Notes: generated by a model from the letters alone, not told the origin. A DNA stretch of 64,000 bases from Bacillus sp. MM2020_1 (GCA_011250595.1 JAANMP010000021.1:1-64000); one strand, 5' to 3'; numbered from the stretch's first letter, positions 8,705 through 17,976 are shown. Made by a program: numbers and translations.

Positions 8705-9185
8705 ATTGAAGTGCAAGTCCAAATGCTTCGTGCAAAGCTTCTACAGCTTTTAGCATATTTTTTTCCTCTACAACGGCTGATACTTTGATTTCGGATGTGC
8801 TGACCATTTTGATTTGGATGTTGTTAGCAGCGAGTACCTCAAACATTTTCGCGGCTACTCCAGGGTTGGAAACCATGCCAGAGCCGACAATCGATACCTT
8901 GGCTAATTTATTTTCAGCATCAATCTGCTCATAACCAAGCTCTGTTTTATTGTCTTCTAGTACCTTCAATGTCTCTAGTAAATCATTCGTATGGATTGAG
9001 AACGACAAATTAGCCGTATCACCTTCGGTAATACTTTGGATAATAATATCAACATTCAGATGATTTTCGGCTAGTGTAGTAAAAATAGTCGATAAACTTG
9101 TTAATGAATTGGCCAAGCCTAATACTGTTACTTTCGTTATTTCATCTTCAAATGCGACACCGCGGACTACTAAGTTTTGTTCCAT
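8703..9185 (-). CDS. lysC: Nested aspartokinase II beta subunit (in-frame internal start)
   Basis: In B. subtilis, aspartokinase II is an alpha2beta2 enzyme whose beta subunit is made from an in-frame start inside lysC. The same arrangement is visible here. ATG at 9185 (MEQNLVVRGVAFEDEITKV) is preceded 8 bp upstream by a strong GAGGAGG site inside the alpha coding sequence. The 160-residue product comprises the two ACT domains. The function is inferred from the B. subtilis precedent. Confidence 0.75.
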   Translation of the reverse strand: MEQNLVVRGVAFEDEITKVTVLGLANSLTSLSTIFTTLAENHLNVDIIIQSITEGDTANLSFSIHTNDLLETLKVLEDNKTELGYEQIDAENKLAKVSIVGSGMVSNPGVAAKMFEVLAANNIQIKMVSTSEIKVSAVVEEKNMLKAVEALHEAFGLALQ

Positions 9186-9920
9186 TGCTGCTTCCTCCTC
9201 AATAACTGTTCCTTCTATTTTCTCCATGCTTGAGCGAACCTCAAGTCGAACTTGATAGTTTTTCGCAAATTCCACGGCTCGTGGATGAAGCACACCTGCG
9301 CCTAAATTAGCTAACTCTAGCATCTCATCGTACGATACAGATAATAATTTACGCGCATTCTTGATATACCTTGGGTCAGTTGTAAAAACCCCGGTAACAT
9401 CAGTATAAATATCACATTTATCTGCCTTTAGGGCAGCCGCTAATGCCACGGCTGTCGTATCAGAACCACCGCGGCCAAGGGTCGTAATTTCACCATCTTC
9501 CGTGATTCCCTGGAAACCAGCAACAATGACCACCTTGCCAGCTTCGAGCTGTGTTTCAATGGCAGCAGTTTTTAAATTTGAGATGCGAGCATTTCCATGA
9601 ACTGGTTCTGTGATAATTCCCGCCTGCCAGCCTGTAAAGGAAACGGCATCAAGTCCTTGCTGATTCAAGGCCATCGATAGTAACGAAATAGTTACCTGCT
9701 CTCCTGTTGATAACAGCATGTCCATTTCCCGCTTATTCGGCTGCGCAGAAATTTCCTTTGCTAATCCGACAAGTGTATCTGTCGATTTGCCCATTGCAGA
9801 AACGACAACGACCACATTGTTACCGCGATCTGTCTCCTCTTTTACACAGGATGCTACATTTAATATTCTTTCTACGTTAGCAACGGAGGTTCCCCCGAAT
9901 TTTTGTACAATAATCCCCAT
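8703..9920 (-). CDS. lysC: Lysine-sensitive aspartokinase II, alpha subunit
   Basis: The enzyme phosphorylates L-aspartate, the first step to lysine, diaminopimelate, threonine and methionine. The 405-residue protein starts MGIIVQKFGGTSVANVERI at an ATG with a GAAGGAG site. The kinase fold includes LGRGGSDTTAVALAAALKAD and TDVTGVFTTDPR. Two C-terminal ACT domains (from about residue 250) form the lysine-binding regulatory part. A lysine riboswitch lies upstream. The reading frame stays open for 27 codons before this start but lies in the leader. A nested beta-subunit start exists at 9185. Confidence 0.96.
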   Translation of the reverse strand: MGIIVQKFGGTSVANVERILNVASCVKEETDRGNNVVVVVSAMGKSTDTLVGLAKEISAQPNKREMDMLLSTGEQVTISLLSMALNQQGLDAVSFTGWQAGIITEPVHGNARISNLKTAAIETQLEAGKVVIVAGFQGITEDGEITTLGRGGSDTTAVALAAALKADKCDIYTDVTGVFTTDPRYIKNARKLLSVSYDEMLELANLGAGVLHPRAVEFAKNYQVRLEVRSSMEKIEGTVIEEEAAMEQNLVVRGVAFEDEITKVTVLGLANSLTSLSTIFTTLAENHLNVDIIIQSITEGDTANLSFSIHTNDLLETLKVLEDNKTELGYEQIDAENKLAKVSIVGSGMVSNPGVAAKMFEVLAANNIQIKMVSTSEIKVSAVVEEKNMLKAVEALHEAFGLALQ

Positions 9921-9989
9921 GATTGTTTTCTCCTTCTTTCTAGTACCTCGAAAAATAAAGATAGTTGTTTGAAGCTTCCGCTTTTCAAA

Positions 9990-10022
9990 TAAAAAAAGCA
10001 ATGAGAGGGCATCTCATTGCTT
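9990..10022 (-). terminator. Lysine riboswitch terminator
   Basis: AAGCAATGAGA (9996-10006) pairs with TCTCATTGCTT (10012-10022), with a T7 run on the minus strand. It is the expression platform between the aptamer and lysC. Confidence 0.9.
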
Positions 10023-10041
10023 AAGAAAACGAAAAAAAATT

Positions 10042-10230
10042 CTCGCACCTACAATGTAAGATAGCTCTCCAAGACATTAGTCTTGACAATCCAGCATTTA
10101 TTCAATACGGGACCAGCAAAGAAAGTTATGAGACCTTCCTTACTTCGGCGAACATCCCCTTTCATGATTCTTCTCAGAAGCTCATCCTTCTCAGAACCAT
10201 TACTCTTGAAGCTCGCACCTCTACCTTCAC
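10042..10230 (-). ncRNA. Lysine riboswitch (L box) aptamer
   Basis: The minus strand shows the conserved L-box blocks in order: AAGGTAGAGGTGCG at the 5' side, GGGGATGTTCGCCGAAG in the middle, TTTGCTGGTCCCG, and AGGTGCGAG closing P1. When lysine binds, the downstream terminator forms and lysC is shut off. The segments match the family closely, and the position directly before aspartokinase is the usual one. Confidence 0.93.
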
Positions 10231-10269
10231 TTTAATACGTAAAAGTGATAGTAAATTAAATTTTCACCT

Positions 10270-10298
10270 ATTATAGCATGTTCTTTTTTTTCTGACAA
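10270..10298 (-). promoter_or_regulatory. SigA promoter of lysC leader
   Basis: TTGTCA, a 17 bp spacer and TATAAT on the minus strand place the transcript start about 30 bp before the aptamer. The promoter sits immediately after the uvrC stop. Confidence 0.8.
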
Positions 10299-10301
10299 TC
10301 A

Positions 10302-12074
10302 CTAAGATTGAAGTTTTTTGATTAATTCTTCGGCAACATTGTTTGGAATTCCGATTTTTGTGAATTCCTCCATACTAGCCTCTTTCATTTTTTTCACAGA
10401 GCCAAACTGCTTTAGTAATAACTTTTTCCGTTTTTCACCGATTCCAGGTATATCATCGAGCAAGGATTGAAAAGCCGTTTTTCCACGAAGCTGGCGATGA
10501 AAGGTAATCGCAAAGCGATGGACTTCATCTTGAATTCTTTGCAGTAAATAAAACTCTTGACTGTTACGGCCTAGTGGAACAATTCCTAATGGATTGCCAT
10601 ACAGCAATTGTGAGGTACGGTGTTTCTCGTCCTTCACAAGTCCCGACAGCGGTATATCTAAGCCTAATTCATTTTCCAAAACGTCTCTCACTGCTTCGAC
10701 ATGGCCTTTTCCTCCATCGATGATGATTAAATCAGGAAGGGGGAGCTCTTCTTTTAAGGCACGTGAATATCTTCTCCTCGTTACTTCCCGCATTGATTCA
10801 TAATCATCAGGTCCTTGAACAGTTTTAATCTTATATTTACGGTATTCCCGATGATTTGCTTTTCCATCAATGAAAACGACCATGGCTGAAACAGGGTCAG
10901 TCCCTTGGATATTAGAATTATCAAAGGATTCAATCCGGTGCGGGGTATAAATTCCAAGTAATTCGCCTAGGTTCTCGACAGCCTTAATCGTTCGATCCTC
11001 ATCCTTCTCAATTAAAGAAAACTTTTCATTTAAAGCTATTTTTGCATTTTTAATTGCTAATTGGACGATATCCTTTTTTTGTCCCCGTTGCGGCTGGAGC
11101 ACCTTAACTTCTAAAAGTTGTTCTGCCAAACTCAAATCGACTTCATCCTGAATGAGAATTTCCTTCGGCTTAAAGTGGTTGGCTTTCGTATAAAATTGGC
11201 CGAGGAACGTTAAGATTTCCTCCTCTGGCTCGTTATAGATAGGGAACATCGAAACATCCCGCTCGATTAGTTTCCCTTGGCGGACAAAAAAGACTTGCAC
11301 ACACATCCAGCCTTTATCAACGGCATAACCAAACACATCACGATCCGTAAAATCGGTCATCGTAATTTTCTGCTTTTCCATGATGGTTTCGATATGAATG
11401 ATTTTATCGCGGAACTCTTTCGCTCGTTCGAAGTCCAATTCTTCAGAGGCAGCCGACATTTTCGCCTGAAGCTCCTTTTTTATTTCCTTATAACCGCCAT
11501 TTAAAAAACGGGTAATTTCATCTGTTATTTGTTTATACTGTTCTTCGTGAATTTCATTTACACATGGTGCCAGGCACTGCCCTAAATGGTAGTACAAACA
11601 GACACGGTCCGGCAGGGTTGAGCATTTGCGGAGCGGATAAATTCGGTCAAGCAACTTTTTGGTTTCATTGGCCGCGGTCACATTGGGGTACGGACCAAAG
11701 TATTTGCCCTTATCCTTTTTTACTTTTCTCGTAATGATGAGTTTCGGATGCTTTTCAGCCGTCAGCTTAATAAACGGATAGGTTTTATCATCCTTCAACA
11801 TGATATTGTATTTTGGATCGTATTTTTTAATAAGATTTAGTTCGAGTAAGAGTGCTTCAATATTCGAGGAGGTTACGATATATTCAAAGTCCTCAATTTC
11901 ATTGACCAGTCGTAACGTCTTCCCATCATGCGACCCCGTAAAATAGGACCGTACACGATTCTTTAATACTTTGGCCTTCCCCACATAAATAATCGTTCCC
12001 TGACGGTCTTTCATTAAGTAGCAGCCAGGCTGGTCCGGCAGCAGCGTCAGTTTTTGCTTAATTATTTCATTCAT
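10302..12074 (-). CDS. uvrC: Excinuclease ABC subunit C
   Basis: UvrC makes both incisions in nucleotide excision repair after UvrA/UvrB mark a lesion. The 590-residue protein has an N-terminal GIY-YIG nuclease ([20 protein letters not shown]), a cysteine-containing middle region, a UVR motif binding UvrB ([14 protein letters not shown], about 200-235), the RNase H-like second nuclease ([31 protein letters not shown]), and a C-terminal helix-hairpin-helix ([17 protein letters not shown]). An upstream GTG at 12083 is possible. The ATG at 12074 has the better placed GGAG site (8 bp) and gives the B. subtilis length. Confidence 0.97.
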   Translation of the reverse strand: MNEIIKQKLTLLPDQPGCYLMKDRQGTIIYVGKAKVLKNRVRSYFTGSHDGKTLRLVNEIEDFEYIVTSSNIEALLLELNLIKKYDPKYNIMLKDDKTYPFIKLTAEKHPKLIITRKVKKDKGKYFGPYPNVTAANETKKLLDRIYPLRKCSTLPDRVCLYYHLGQCLAPCVNEIHEEQYKQITDEITRFLNGGYKEIKKELQAKMSAASEELDFERAKEFRDKIIHIETIMEKQKITMTDFTDRDVFGYAVDKGWMCVQVFFVRQGKLIERDVSMFPIYNEPEEEILTFLGQFYTKANHFKPKEILIQDEVDLSLAEQLLEVKVLQPQRGQKKDIVQLAIKNAKIALNEKFSLIEKDEDRTIKAVENLGELLGIYTPHRIESFDNSNIQGTDPVSAMVVFIDGKANHREYRKYKIKTVQGPDDYESMREVTRRRYSRALKEELPLPDLIIIDGGKGHVEAVRDVLENELGLDIPLSGLVKDEKHRTSQLLYGNPLGIVPLGRNSQEFYLLQRIQDEVHRFAITFHRQLRGKTAFQSLLDDIPGIGEKRKKLLLKQFGSVKKMKEASMEEFTKIGIPNNVAEELIKKLQS

Positions 12075-12164
12075 TCCGGCCACTCCACTCCCGTCTTTAT
12101 TGTTTATCTTATAAAATTCTAAAGGAAACTCCGCATAAATGAAAGAGGGGGTCTTTTGGAAAAA

Positions 12165-12206
12165 AATAAAAAACCTTAGTTGGGTGGTTTCCCAAGCTAA
12201 GGTTTT
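12165..12206 (-). terminator. trxA terminator
   Basis: AAACCTTAG (12171-12179) pairs with CTAAGGTTT (12197-12205), followed by a T-rich run on the minus strand. Confidence 0.85.
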
Positions 12207-12216
12207 TTCGTTATGC

Positions 12217-12531
12217 TTACACGTGTTTTTCTAAAACACTTGCTAATGCATCTTTTGGTTGGAAGCCGACAACTTTATCAACGACTTCGCCATTTTTCAT
12301 CACTAATAATGTTGGAATGCTCATAACTCCGAAATTAGCAGCAGTTTGCGGGTTATCATCCACATCTAATTTAGTAATTTTTACTTTATCGCCCATTTCT
12401 GAATCTAGTTCTTCAAGAACTGGAGCGATCATTTTACAAGGTCCGCACCATGGTGCCCAGAAATCTACAAGTACAAGGCCTGAACCTGTTTCAGCCGAAA
12501 AGTTTTGATCAGTTAAGTGTGAAATTGCCAT
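12217..12531 (-). CDS. trxA: Thioredoxin
   Basis: This 104-residue cytoplasmic disulfide reductase has the [13 protein letters not shown] redox motif. The cis-proline region is [12 protein letters not shown], followed by the C-terminal helix. It reduces ribonucleotide reductase, peroxiredoxins and other targets using thioredoxin reductase. It follows etfA as in B. subtilis, but a terminator separates the two, so it has its own transcript. A TATACT -10 candidate is seen about 45 bp upstream on the minus strand. Confidence 0.98.
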   Translation of the reverse strand: MAISHLTDQNFSAETGSGLVLVDFWAPWCGPCKMIAPVLEELDSEMGDKVKITKLDVDDNPQTAANFGVMSIPTLLVMKNGEVVDKVVGFQPKDALASVLEKHV

Positions 12532-12649
12532 TTATATTGCCCTCCTAATGATTACTGATTTACTACCGAAAGTATAACATCGTTTGAATAATCAAGCTAT
12601 TAAATTGCTTCATCGATCATTTTTCCCCGTTATGCCCCTAAGTATCCAT

Positions 12650-12684
12650 AAAAATAAAGCGAGCGGAGTCCGTTCCGCTCGCTC
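12650..12684 (-). terminator. etfA terminator
   Basis: AGCGAGCGGA (12658-12667) pairs perfectly with TCCGCTCGCT (12674-12683), followed by TTATTTTT on the minus strand. It ends the fadR-fadB-etfB-etfA operon. Confidence 0.9.
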
Positions 12685-12692
12685 TTCTTATA

Positions 12693-13670
12693 TTATGAGT
12701 GTACCTTCAGCTTTTTAAACTCTTCTGTTAGTAATGGAACTACTTCGAACAAGTCGCCGACGATTCCGTAATCGGCTACTTTGAAGATATTAGCTTCTGG
12801 GTCTTTGTTGATAGCAACAATTACTTTGGAGTTAGACATTCCTGCTAAGTGTTGAATGGCCCCAGAAATACCACAGGCAATGTAAAGATCTGGTGTGACG
12901 ACCTTACCAGTCTGACCAATTTGTAAAGAGTAATCGCAATAGTCGGCATCACAGGCACCACGTGAAGCACCTACCGCTCCGCCAAGGACATTAGCAAGGT
13001 CTTTAAGCGGTTCAAATCCATCCGCACTCTTCACTCCGCGTCCTCCAGATATAACAACCTTCGCTTCACTTAGGTCAACGCCTTCGCTTGCTTTCCTGAC
13101 TACTTCTTTAATTATGGCACGCAGGTCTTTAATTTCAACTGAAAGGGTTGAAACCTCGCCAGTTCTGCTTTCATCTTTTTGCAATGGAGCAATATTATTT
13201 GGACGGACCGTTGCAAAAATTAAGCCTTCGGTCACAATTTTCTTTTCAAATGCTTTCCCAGAGTATATTGGTCTTGTGAACACAACATTCCCGCCCGCAA
13301 CCTCAACAGCCGTCGCATCGGAAATTAAACCTGATGCTAATTTTCCAGCAATTCTAGGAGAGAGGTCTTTGCCTAGTGAGGTATGACCTAAAACTAAGCC
13401 TTCTGGTTTTTCTTGGTCAATCACGGCTAAAAGTGCTTGTGCGTAACCATCTGAAGTATAAAGATTTAACTTTTCATCTTCAACCACCACGACGCGGTCT
13501 GCACCGTTTTGGATTAATTCCGCCCCTAAAGCGCTTACAGAAGCACCGACTAAAACACCAACCACTTCTCCGCCCTCAGCAACCGTTTTTGCTGCTGCAA
13601 TTGCTTCGAAAGATACATTACGTAATGAACCGTCACGAACTTCTCCTAATACTAATACTTTTCTTGACAT
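12693..13670 (-). CDS. etfA: Electron transfer flavoprotein alpha subunit
   Basis: EtfA binds FAD and, with EtfB, accepts electrons from acyl-CoA dehydrogenases during beta-oxidation. The 325-residue protein has an N-terminal alpha/beta domain and the C-terminal FAD domain with SGGRGVKSADGFEPL, GASRGACDAD, QIGQTGKVVTPDLYIACGIS and AINKDPEANIFKVADYGI. It is the last gene of the fadR-fadB-etfB-etfA operon, 40 bp after etfB, with an AGGAGG site 8 bp before ATG. Confidence 0.97.
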   Translation of the reverse strand: MSRKVLVLGEVRDGSLRNVSFEAIAAAKTVAEGGEVVGVLVGASVSALGAELIQNGADRVVVVEDEKLNLYTSDGYAQALLAVIDQEKPEGLVLGHTSLGKDLSPRIAGKLASGLISDATAVEVAGGNVVFTRPIYSGKAFEKKIVTEGLIFATVRPNNIAPLQKDESRTGEVSTLSVEIKDLRAIIKEVVRKASEGVDLSEAKVVISGGRGVKSADGFEPLKDLANVLGGAVGASRGACDADYCDYSLQIGQTGKVVTPDLYIACGISGAIQHLAGMSNSKVIVAINKDPEANIFKVADYGIVGDLFEVVPLLTEEFKKLKVHS

Positions 13671-13710
13671 TCCATATACCTCCTGAGAACAATTTTTGTA
13701 AAAAAACCGA

Positions 13711-14484
13711 TTAAATTACTTTTGCTTCGCTATGAAGAAGATGAACAAGTTCCTTTACTTGATCATTCAAATCGCCAGCTAAAACTCTGCCTGCTTCTTT
13801 TTTAGGAGGCAAATAGATTTCAATTGTTTTTGTTTTTGCTTCCACATCGTCTTCTTCAAGATCTAGGTCGTCTAATTCTAATTCCTCAAGCGGCTTCTTC
13901 TTTGCTTTCATGATTCCAGGTAGTGAAGGATAGCGCGGCTCGTTCAGACCTTGCTGTGCTGTTACTAATAGAGGAAGACTTGTTTCAATGACTTCAGAAT
14001 CGCCTTCAACGTCACGGGTAACCGTTACATTTGTTCCATCAATTTCTAGCTTCGTAATTGTTGTTACATAAGGAATGTCCAAAAGTTCAGCGACACGTGG
14101 TCCAACTTGACCTGTTCCGCCGTCAATCGCCACATTTCCGCCGATGATTAAATCTGCATCTTTATCCTTTAAATATTCAGCAAGGATTTTTGCAGTGGTG
14201 TATTGATCCCCGTTCTCAACATCGTCTTCAGTGTTGATGAGGACAGCTTTGTCTGCGCCCATCGCAAGTGCTGTACGTAATTGCTTTTCAGATTCTTCAC
14301 TTCCAACAGAAATGACCGTTACTTCTCCACCCTTAGCATCGCGGACTTGAATGGCTTCTTCAATCGCATATTCATCATAAGGATTGATGATAAATTCGGC
14401 ACCATCCTCATTGATTTTTCCACCGCGAATTGAAATTTTCTCTTCGGTATCAAAGGTTCTTTTCATTAATACATAAATTTTCAT
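13711..14484 (-). CDS. etfB: Electron transfer flavoprotein beta subunit
   Basis: This is the 257-residue partner of EtfA. It begins MKIYVLMKRTFDTEEKI at an ATG with AGGAGGG five bases upstream. An in-frame open stretch further upstream has no ribosome site. Conserved family blocks are INPYDEYAIEEAIQ, ALAMGADKAVLI, IIGGNVAIDGGTGQVGPRVA and the recognition-loop region LPLLVTAQQGLNEPRYPSLP. Length equals the B. subtilis protein. The C-terminus is rich in acidic residues (EELELDDLDLEEDDVEAK). Confidence 0.97.
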   Translation of the reverse strand: MKIYVLMKRTFDTEEKISIRGGKINEDGAEFIINPYDEYAIEEAIQVRDAKGGEVTVISVGSEESEKQLRTALAMGADKAVLINTEDDVENGDQYTTAKILAEYLKDKDADLIIGGNVAIDGGTGQVGPRVAELLDIPYVTTITKLEIDGTNVTVTRDVEGDSEVIETSLPLLVTAQQGLNEPRYPSLPGIMKAKKKPLEELELDDLDLEEDDVEAKTKTIEIYLPPKKEAGRVLAGDLNDQVKELVHLLHSEAKVI

Positions 14485-14594
14485 GGTTTCCCTCCTAATG
14501 TTTCCGAGCATTCGCTCAGTTTGAAAGATTAAGAAAACTTTTAAGAAAAAAAAATTTTTATTTAACTTCCACTGCAAAAAACGCAGAGTAAAGC

Positions 14595-15368
14595 TTATTC
14601 CCCTTTAAAATGTGGTTCTCTTTTTTCAATAAAGGCTTGGATGCCTTCCTTGCCGTCGTTCGAGACAAATACTTTACCAAATAGCTCTGATTCTTTTTTT
14701 GAACCTTCATAGAACTCTTCTGTTTTTGCATAGTTTAATAATTCGATGGCGGCTTTAATCGATCCTGGACTTTTCTTTGCGATTTTTCCTGCGAGCTTAT
14801 AAGCCTGTTCCAATACCTCAGCTTCTGAATAGGCATGATTAGCTAACCCATATTGGACAGCTTCCACGCCTGTAATTGGCTCAGAAGTGAACAGCATTTC
14901 AGCAGCTCTTGCAACACCCACATATTTGGGCAGACGTTGGGAACCGGCAAATCCAGGAATTAACCCGAGTTGCAGCTCTGGAAGACCAAGTTTGGCATTT
15001 TCACTAACTAGGCGAATGTGACAAGCCATCGCAAGTTCAAGACCACCGCCGAGCGCGGCACCATGGATTGCAGCAATAATCGGCTTCGGATATTTCTCCA
15101 TCCGGTCAAATAGATCTTGCCCAAACTTTCCAAGGTTTGAAAACCCTTCTGAAGTAGAAACAGTTGTAAATTCTTTAATATCAGCACCTGCAGAGAAGAA
15201 TCTCCCTTCTCCGTGAATGACGATTACTCTAATTTCACGGTTTGGTTCGATTTCATCGAGCACTGCCGACAATTCCCTTAAAAGACCTGAAGAAAGGGCA
15301 TTTGCCGGCGGACGAGCAATTGTAATCGTCGCAATATTGTTTTGATACGACCATTTTAAGTATTCCAA
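14595..15368 (-). CDS. fadB: Enoyl-CoA hydratase/isomerase FadB (YsiB-type)
   Basis: This 257-residue crotonase-fold enzyme hydrates 2-enoyl-CoA in fatty acid beta-oxidation. The oxyanion-hole segments are FFSAGADIKEF (about 58-68) and IAAIHGAALGGGLELAMACH (about 97-116). The catalytic glutamate is expected in GLPELQLGLIPGF. The start is TTG behind GGGGGGAG. It lies directly downstream of fadR and upstream of etfB, as in the B. subtilis lcfA-fadR-fadB-etfB-etfA region. Confidence 0.94.
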   Translation of the reverse strand: MEYLKWSYQNNIATITIARPPANALSSGLLRELSAVLDEIEPNREIRVIVIHGEGRFFSAGADIKEFTTVSTSEGFSNLGKFGQDLFDRMEKYPKPIIAAIHGAALGGGLELAMACHIRLVSENAKLGLPELQLGLIPGFAGSQRLPKYVGVARAAEMLFTSEPITGVEAVQYGLANHAYSEAEVLEQAYKLAGKIAKKSPGSIKAAIELLNYAKTEEFYEGSKKESELFGKVFVSNDGKEGIQAFIEKREPHFKGE

Positions 15369-15392
15369 ACTAACTCCCCCCTATTGTAACAT

Positions 15393-15977
15393 CTACCGGC
15401 TACCGCAGCCATTGATTAAAAGGCGATGGACTGGGGACGCCAGTGCAAGCAGATCATACTTTTCCTCGTTCATTACCCATGATGTCACGGTTTCATCAAT
15501 TGTTCCGAATATCATTTGTCGGGCCAGACGAACATCGAGGTCGACGGAAAACTCTCCTGTTTCTATGCCTTCAATAACTATCTTATCGATTACCTGTAGA
15601 TAACCTTTTAAGACATCATTAATTCGAATTCGCAATTCCTTATTCGATTGCCTTAACTCGAGTTGTGTCACGATGGCCATATGATGGTCTTCAGAAAGCA
15701 TACTGAAATGAGCTTCTGTCATCTTTAATAACTTCTCCGCCGCCGTCCCTTTTCCTGCTATCATTGTATCTATTTTTTCAATAAAACTTCCCATTTTTTC
15801 TTCAAAGAGAGAGATAAGGATGTCTTCTTTGTTTTTAAAATAAAGATAAATGGTCCCATCCGCCACGCCGGCCTGTTTGGCAATTTTTGACACCTGCGCT
15901 TGGTGGTATCCATTTTCAGCGATGACAACCACTGCTGCGTCAATAATCTGCATGTATTTTGGTTTACTTTTCTTCAA
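15393..15977 (-). CDS. fadR: TetR-family fatty-acid degradation repressor FadR (YsiA)
   Basis: This 194-residue regulator has an N-terminal TetR helix-turn-helix (IIDAAVVVIAENGYHQAQVS, AGVADGTIYLYFKNKEDIL) and an all-helical ligand domain. In B. subtilis it represses beta-oxidation genes and is released by long-chain acyl-CoAs. The start is TTG behind GGAGG. An almost ideal FadR operator lies immediately upstream, overlapping the transcription start of its own promoter, so it should be autorepressed. Confidence 0.95.
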   Translation of the reverse strand: MKKSKPKYMQIIDAAVVVIAENGYHQAQVSKIAKQAGVADGTIYLYFKNKEDILISLFEEKMGSFIEKIDTMIAGKGTAAEKLLKMTEAHFSMLSEDHHMAIVTQLELRQSNKELRIRINDVLKGYLQVIDKIVIEGIETGEFSVDLDVRLARQMIFGTIDETVTSWVMNEEKYDLLALASPVHRLLINGCGSR

Positions 15978-16038
15978 CTATATCCCTCCTCCTGAGCGAA
16001 AAGGTCCGTTTTAGTTAATCAATTTAAAAAGAAAAATA

Positions 16039-16056
16039 TGAATGAATAGTCATTCA
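16039..16056. promoter_or_regulatory. FadR operator
   Basis: TGAATGAATAGTCATTCA is an 18 bp palindrome that fits the B. subtilis FadR box TGAATGAMTANTCATTCA at every position. It sits just downstream of the -10 box of the fadR promoter. Confidence 0.92.
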
Positions 16057-16063
16057 TATTTTA

Positions 16064-16092
16064 ATAATAGTGATTAACTGTATATCTGTCAA
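16064..16092 (-). promoter_or_regulatory. SigA promoter of fadR-fadB-etfBA
   Basis: TTGACA, a 17 bp spacer and TATTAT on the minus strand, with the FadR box beginning 8 bp beyond the -10. Confidence 0.88.
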
Positions 16093-16176
16093 GATATACT
16101 ATATACTATCTTCTGCTTTCAAGCAAAGGGACAGGCTTAATCTGTCAAAAAAAAAGATGGAGCTATAATCCGTAAT

Positions 16177-17883
16177 TTATGCGTGTTTTTGACTATCTTC
16201 TTCTATTTTTTGTTTATCTTCTTCCACCAGCATCCTCCTTAAAATTTTTCCAATCGCCGTTTTTGGCAGCTCTTTCCTAAATTCATATATTCTCGGTACT
16301 TTATAGGCAGCAAGATATTTTCTTGAAAAGTGGTTCATTTCCTCTTCGGTTACGGATGATCCTTCTTTTAAGACAATATAGGCTTTTACCGTTTCCCCGC
16401 GATATGGATCCGGTATTCCTGCTGCTACCGCCTCGAGAACATCTGGGTGTTCATATAATACTTCCTCAATCTCTCTAGGATAAATATTGTAACCTCCCGC
16501 AATTATCATATCCTTCTTGCGGTCTACCACATAAAAGTATCCTTGTTCATCCATATAGCCCAGGTCCCCCGTATACAGCCAACCATCCTGTAATACTTCC
16601 TTTGTATCTTCTGGACGATTCCAATAGCCCTTCATGATTTGCGGCCCTTTGATGGCAAATTCGCCAATTTCCTTTACCGGGACAGGTTCTCCGGTTTCCA
16701 TCGATACAATCTTTACTTCTGTATCAGGCCAGGGGACACCAATACTGCCCTTCATCCTTGGTACATCCCATAGAAAGTTCGCATGTGTAACGGGCGAGGC
16801 TTCCGTTAAACCATACCCTTCAACTAGTTTCCCTCCCGATACTGCCTCAAACTGCTCCTGTACTTCAATTGGCAGTGCAGCTGAACCGCTGATACAAGAA
16901 TGAATCGAAGATAAATCATATTTTTTTAAATCAGGATAATTTAATATTCCTATATAAATTGTCGGCGCCCCGGGAAACAGTGTCGGGCGTTGTTTTTGAA
17001 TGGTCTTCAATGTTGTCTCGACATCGAATTTAGGTAATAATATCATTTTGTTAGCTTGCATCACCGATAAAATGAGTACGGTTGTCATGCCATAAACATG
17101 AAAGAACGGGATGACCCCTAGAACCGATTCTTTTCCTGGTTTACATTTGTACAGCCAGGCCTGGCACATCTTTGTATTCGCTATTAAATTTTTATGTGTG
17201 AGCATAACCCCTTTTGGAAAGCCCGTTGTTCCTCCGGTATATTGAAGAAGCGCCACATCTTCAGCCGGGTTAAAATCATAAATCTTTAGTTTTTGAGACT
17301 TCATTTTTATGATTTCCGAAAGTAAATGCGTACTTCCTTTGTGCTGTACATTCACGACAATTCCATATTGTTTTTTCTGGATGTAGGGATAAATTAGATT
17401 TTTAGGAAAAGGTAAGTAGTTCTTGATAGCGGTTACAATTATGTGCTGCAAGTCTGTTTGCGGCATCACTTTTGATACGCGTGGGTAGAGGATGTCGAGT
17501 GTGATGATAGCCTTTGCGCCTGAATCTTTCATTTGGTATTCAAGTTCACGTTCCGTATATAACGGGTTGGTTTGAACAACAATGCCGCCTGCCATTAATA
17601 TCGCAAAATAACTAATTACAGCCTGAGGTGTGTTTGGAAGCATAATGGCGACCCGGTCACCTTTTGAGATACCTAGAGTCCCTTGCAAATAACCGGCAAA
17701 ATTCATAACTTCTTCGTAGAGTTTCTTGTAGGTGATTTCTTTCCCCATAAAGTGAATGGCAACTTTTTCCGGATATTGATGAGCAGAATTCACTAAGTAT
17801 TGCTGTACTGGCTCCGAGGAGTATTCCAGTCTGACGGGAATTTCTTTTGGGTACAGTGCCTGCCACGGTTTTGAATCATACAT
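16177..17883 (-). CDS. lcfA: Long-chain fatty acid-CoA ligase
   Basis: The enzyme activates fatty acids to acyl-CoA using ATP, the entry step of beta-oxidation. The 568-residue AMP-binding protein has the P-loop-like LLQYTGGTTGFPKGVMLTHK, the mid motif EGYGLTEASPVTH, GWLYTGDLGYMDEQGY, the hinge VDRKKDMIIAGGYNIYPREI and the C-terminal catalytic lysine in PKTAIGKILRRML. The ATG has GGGGG five bases upstream. It lies next to fadR but has its own promoter with a palindrome between -35 and -10. Confidence 0.96.
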   Translation of the reverse strand: MYDSKPWQALYPKEIPVRLEYSSEPVQQYLVNSAHQYPEKVAIHFMGKEITYKKLYEEVMNFAGYLQGTLGISKGDRVAIMLPNTPQAVISYFAILMAGGIVVQTNPLYTERELEYQMKDSGAKAIITLDILYPRVSKVMPQTDLQHIIVTAIKNYLPFPKNLIYPYIQKKQYGIVVNVQHKGSTHLLSEIIKMKSQKLKIYDFNPAEDVALLQYTGGTTGFPKGVMLTHKNLIANTKMCQAWLYKCKPGKESVLGVIPFFHVYGMTTVLILSVMQANKMILLPKFDVETTLKTIQKQRPTLFPGAPTIYIGILNYPDLKKYDLSSIHSCISGSAALPIEVQEQFEAVSGGKLVEGYGLTEASPVTHANFLWDVPRMKGSIGVPWPDTEVKIVSMETGEPVPVKEIGEFAIKGPQIMKGYWNRPEDTKEVLQDGWLYTGDLGYMDEQGYFYVVDRKKDMIIAGGYNIYPREIEEVLYEHPDVLEAVAAGIPDPYRGETVKAYIVLKEGSSVTEEEMNHFSRKYLAAYKVPRIYEFRKELPKTAIGKILRRMLVEEDKQKIEEDSQKHA

Positions 17884-17934
17884 AAGATCCCCCTTTTCTA
17901 TGTGGATAATTATAAAAATTCAAACTTCTCTTTT

Positions 17935-17963
17935 ATTATAGTACAGTACTATGCATTAAACAA
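17935..17963 (-). promoter_or_regulatory. SigA promoter of lcfA
   Basis: TTGTTT, a 17 bp spacer and TATAAT on the minus strand, about 50 bp upstream of the lcfA start. Confidence 0.7.
17939..17951. promoter_or_regulatory. Palindrome inside the lcfA promoter
   Basis: TAGTACAGTACTA is a perfect 6+1+6 palindrome overlapping the -10 and spacer of the lcfA promoter. It does not resemble the FadR box, so it could be the site of another repressor. Confidence 0.4.
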
Positions 17964-17976
17964 TTGAAGATACTAC

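Noticed and set aside
11562..11578. GGTGCCAGGCACTG inside uvrC as a further GGTGTCAGGCACC copy
   Set aside because: Two mismatches, and the codons encode the conserved CLAPC motif of UvrC, so the similarity is coincidental.
14505..14519. GAGC-N4-GCTC inverted repeat upstream of etfB as a FadR site
   Set aside because: It does not fit the FadR consensus and lies within an operon already controlled from the fadR promoter.
16130..16160. Possible lcfA terminator (GACAG with CTGTC)
   Set aside because: The stem is short and the homopolymer run lies on the wrong side for lcfA transcription.
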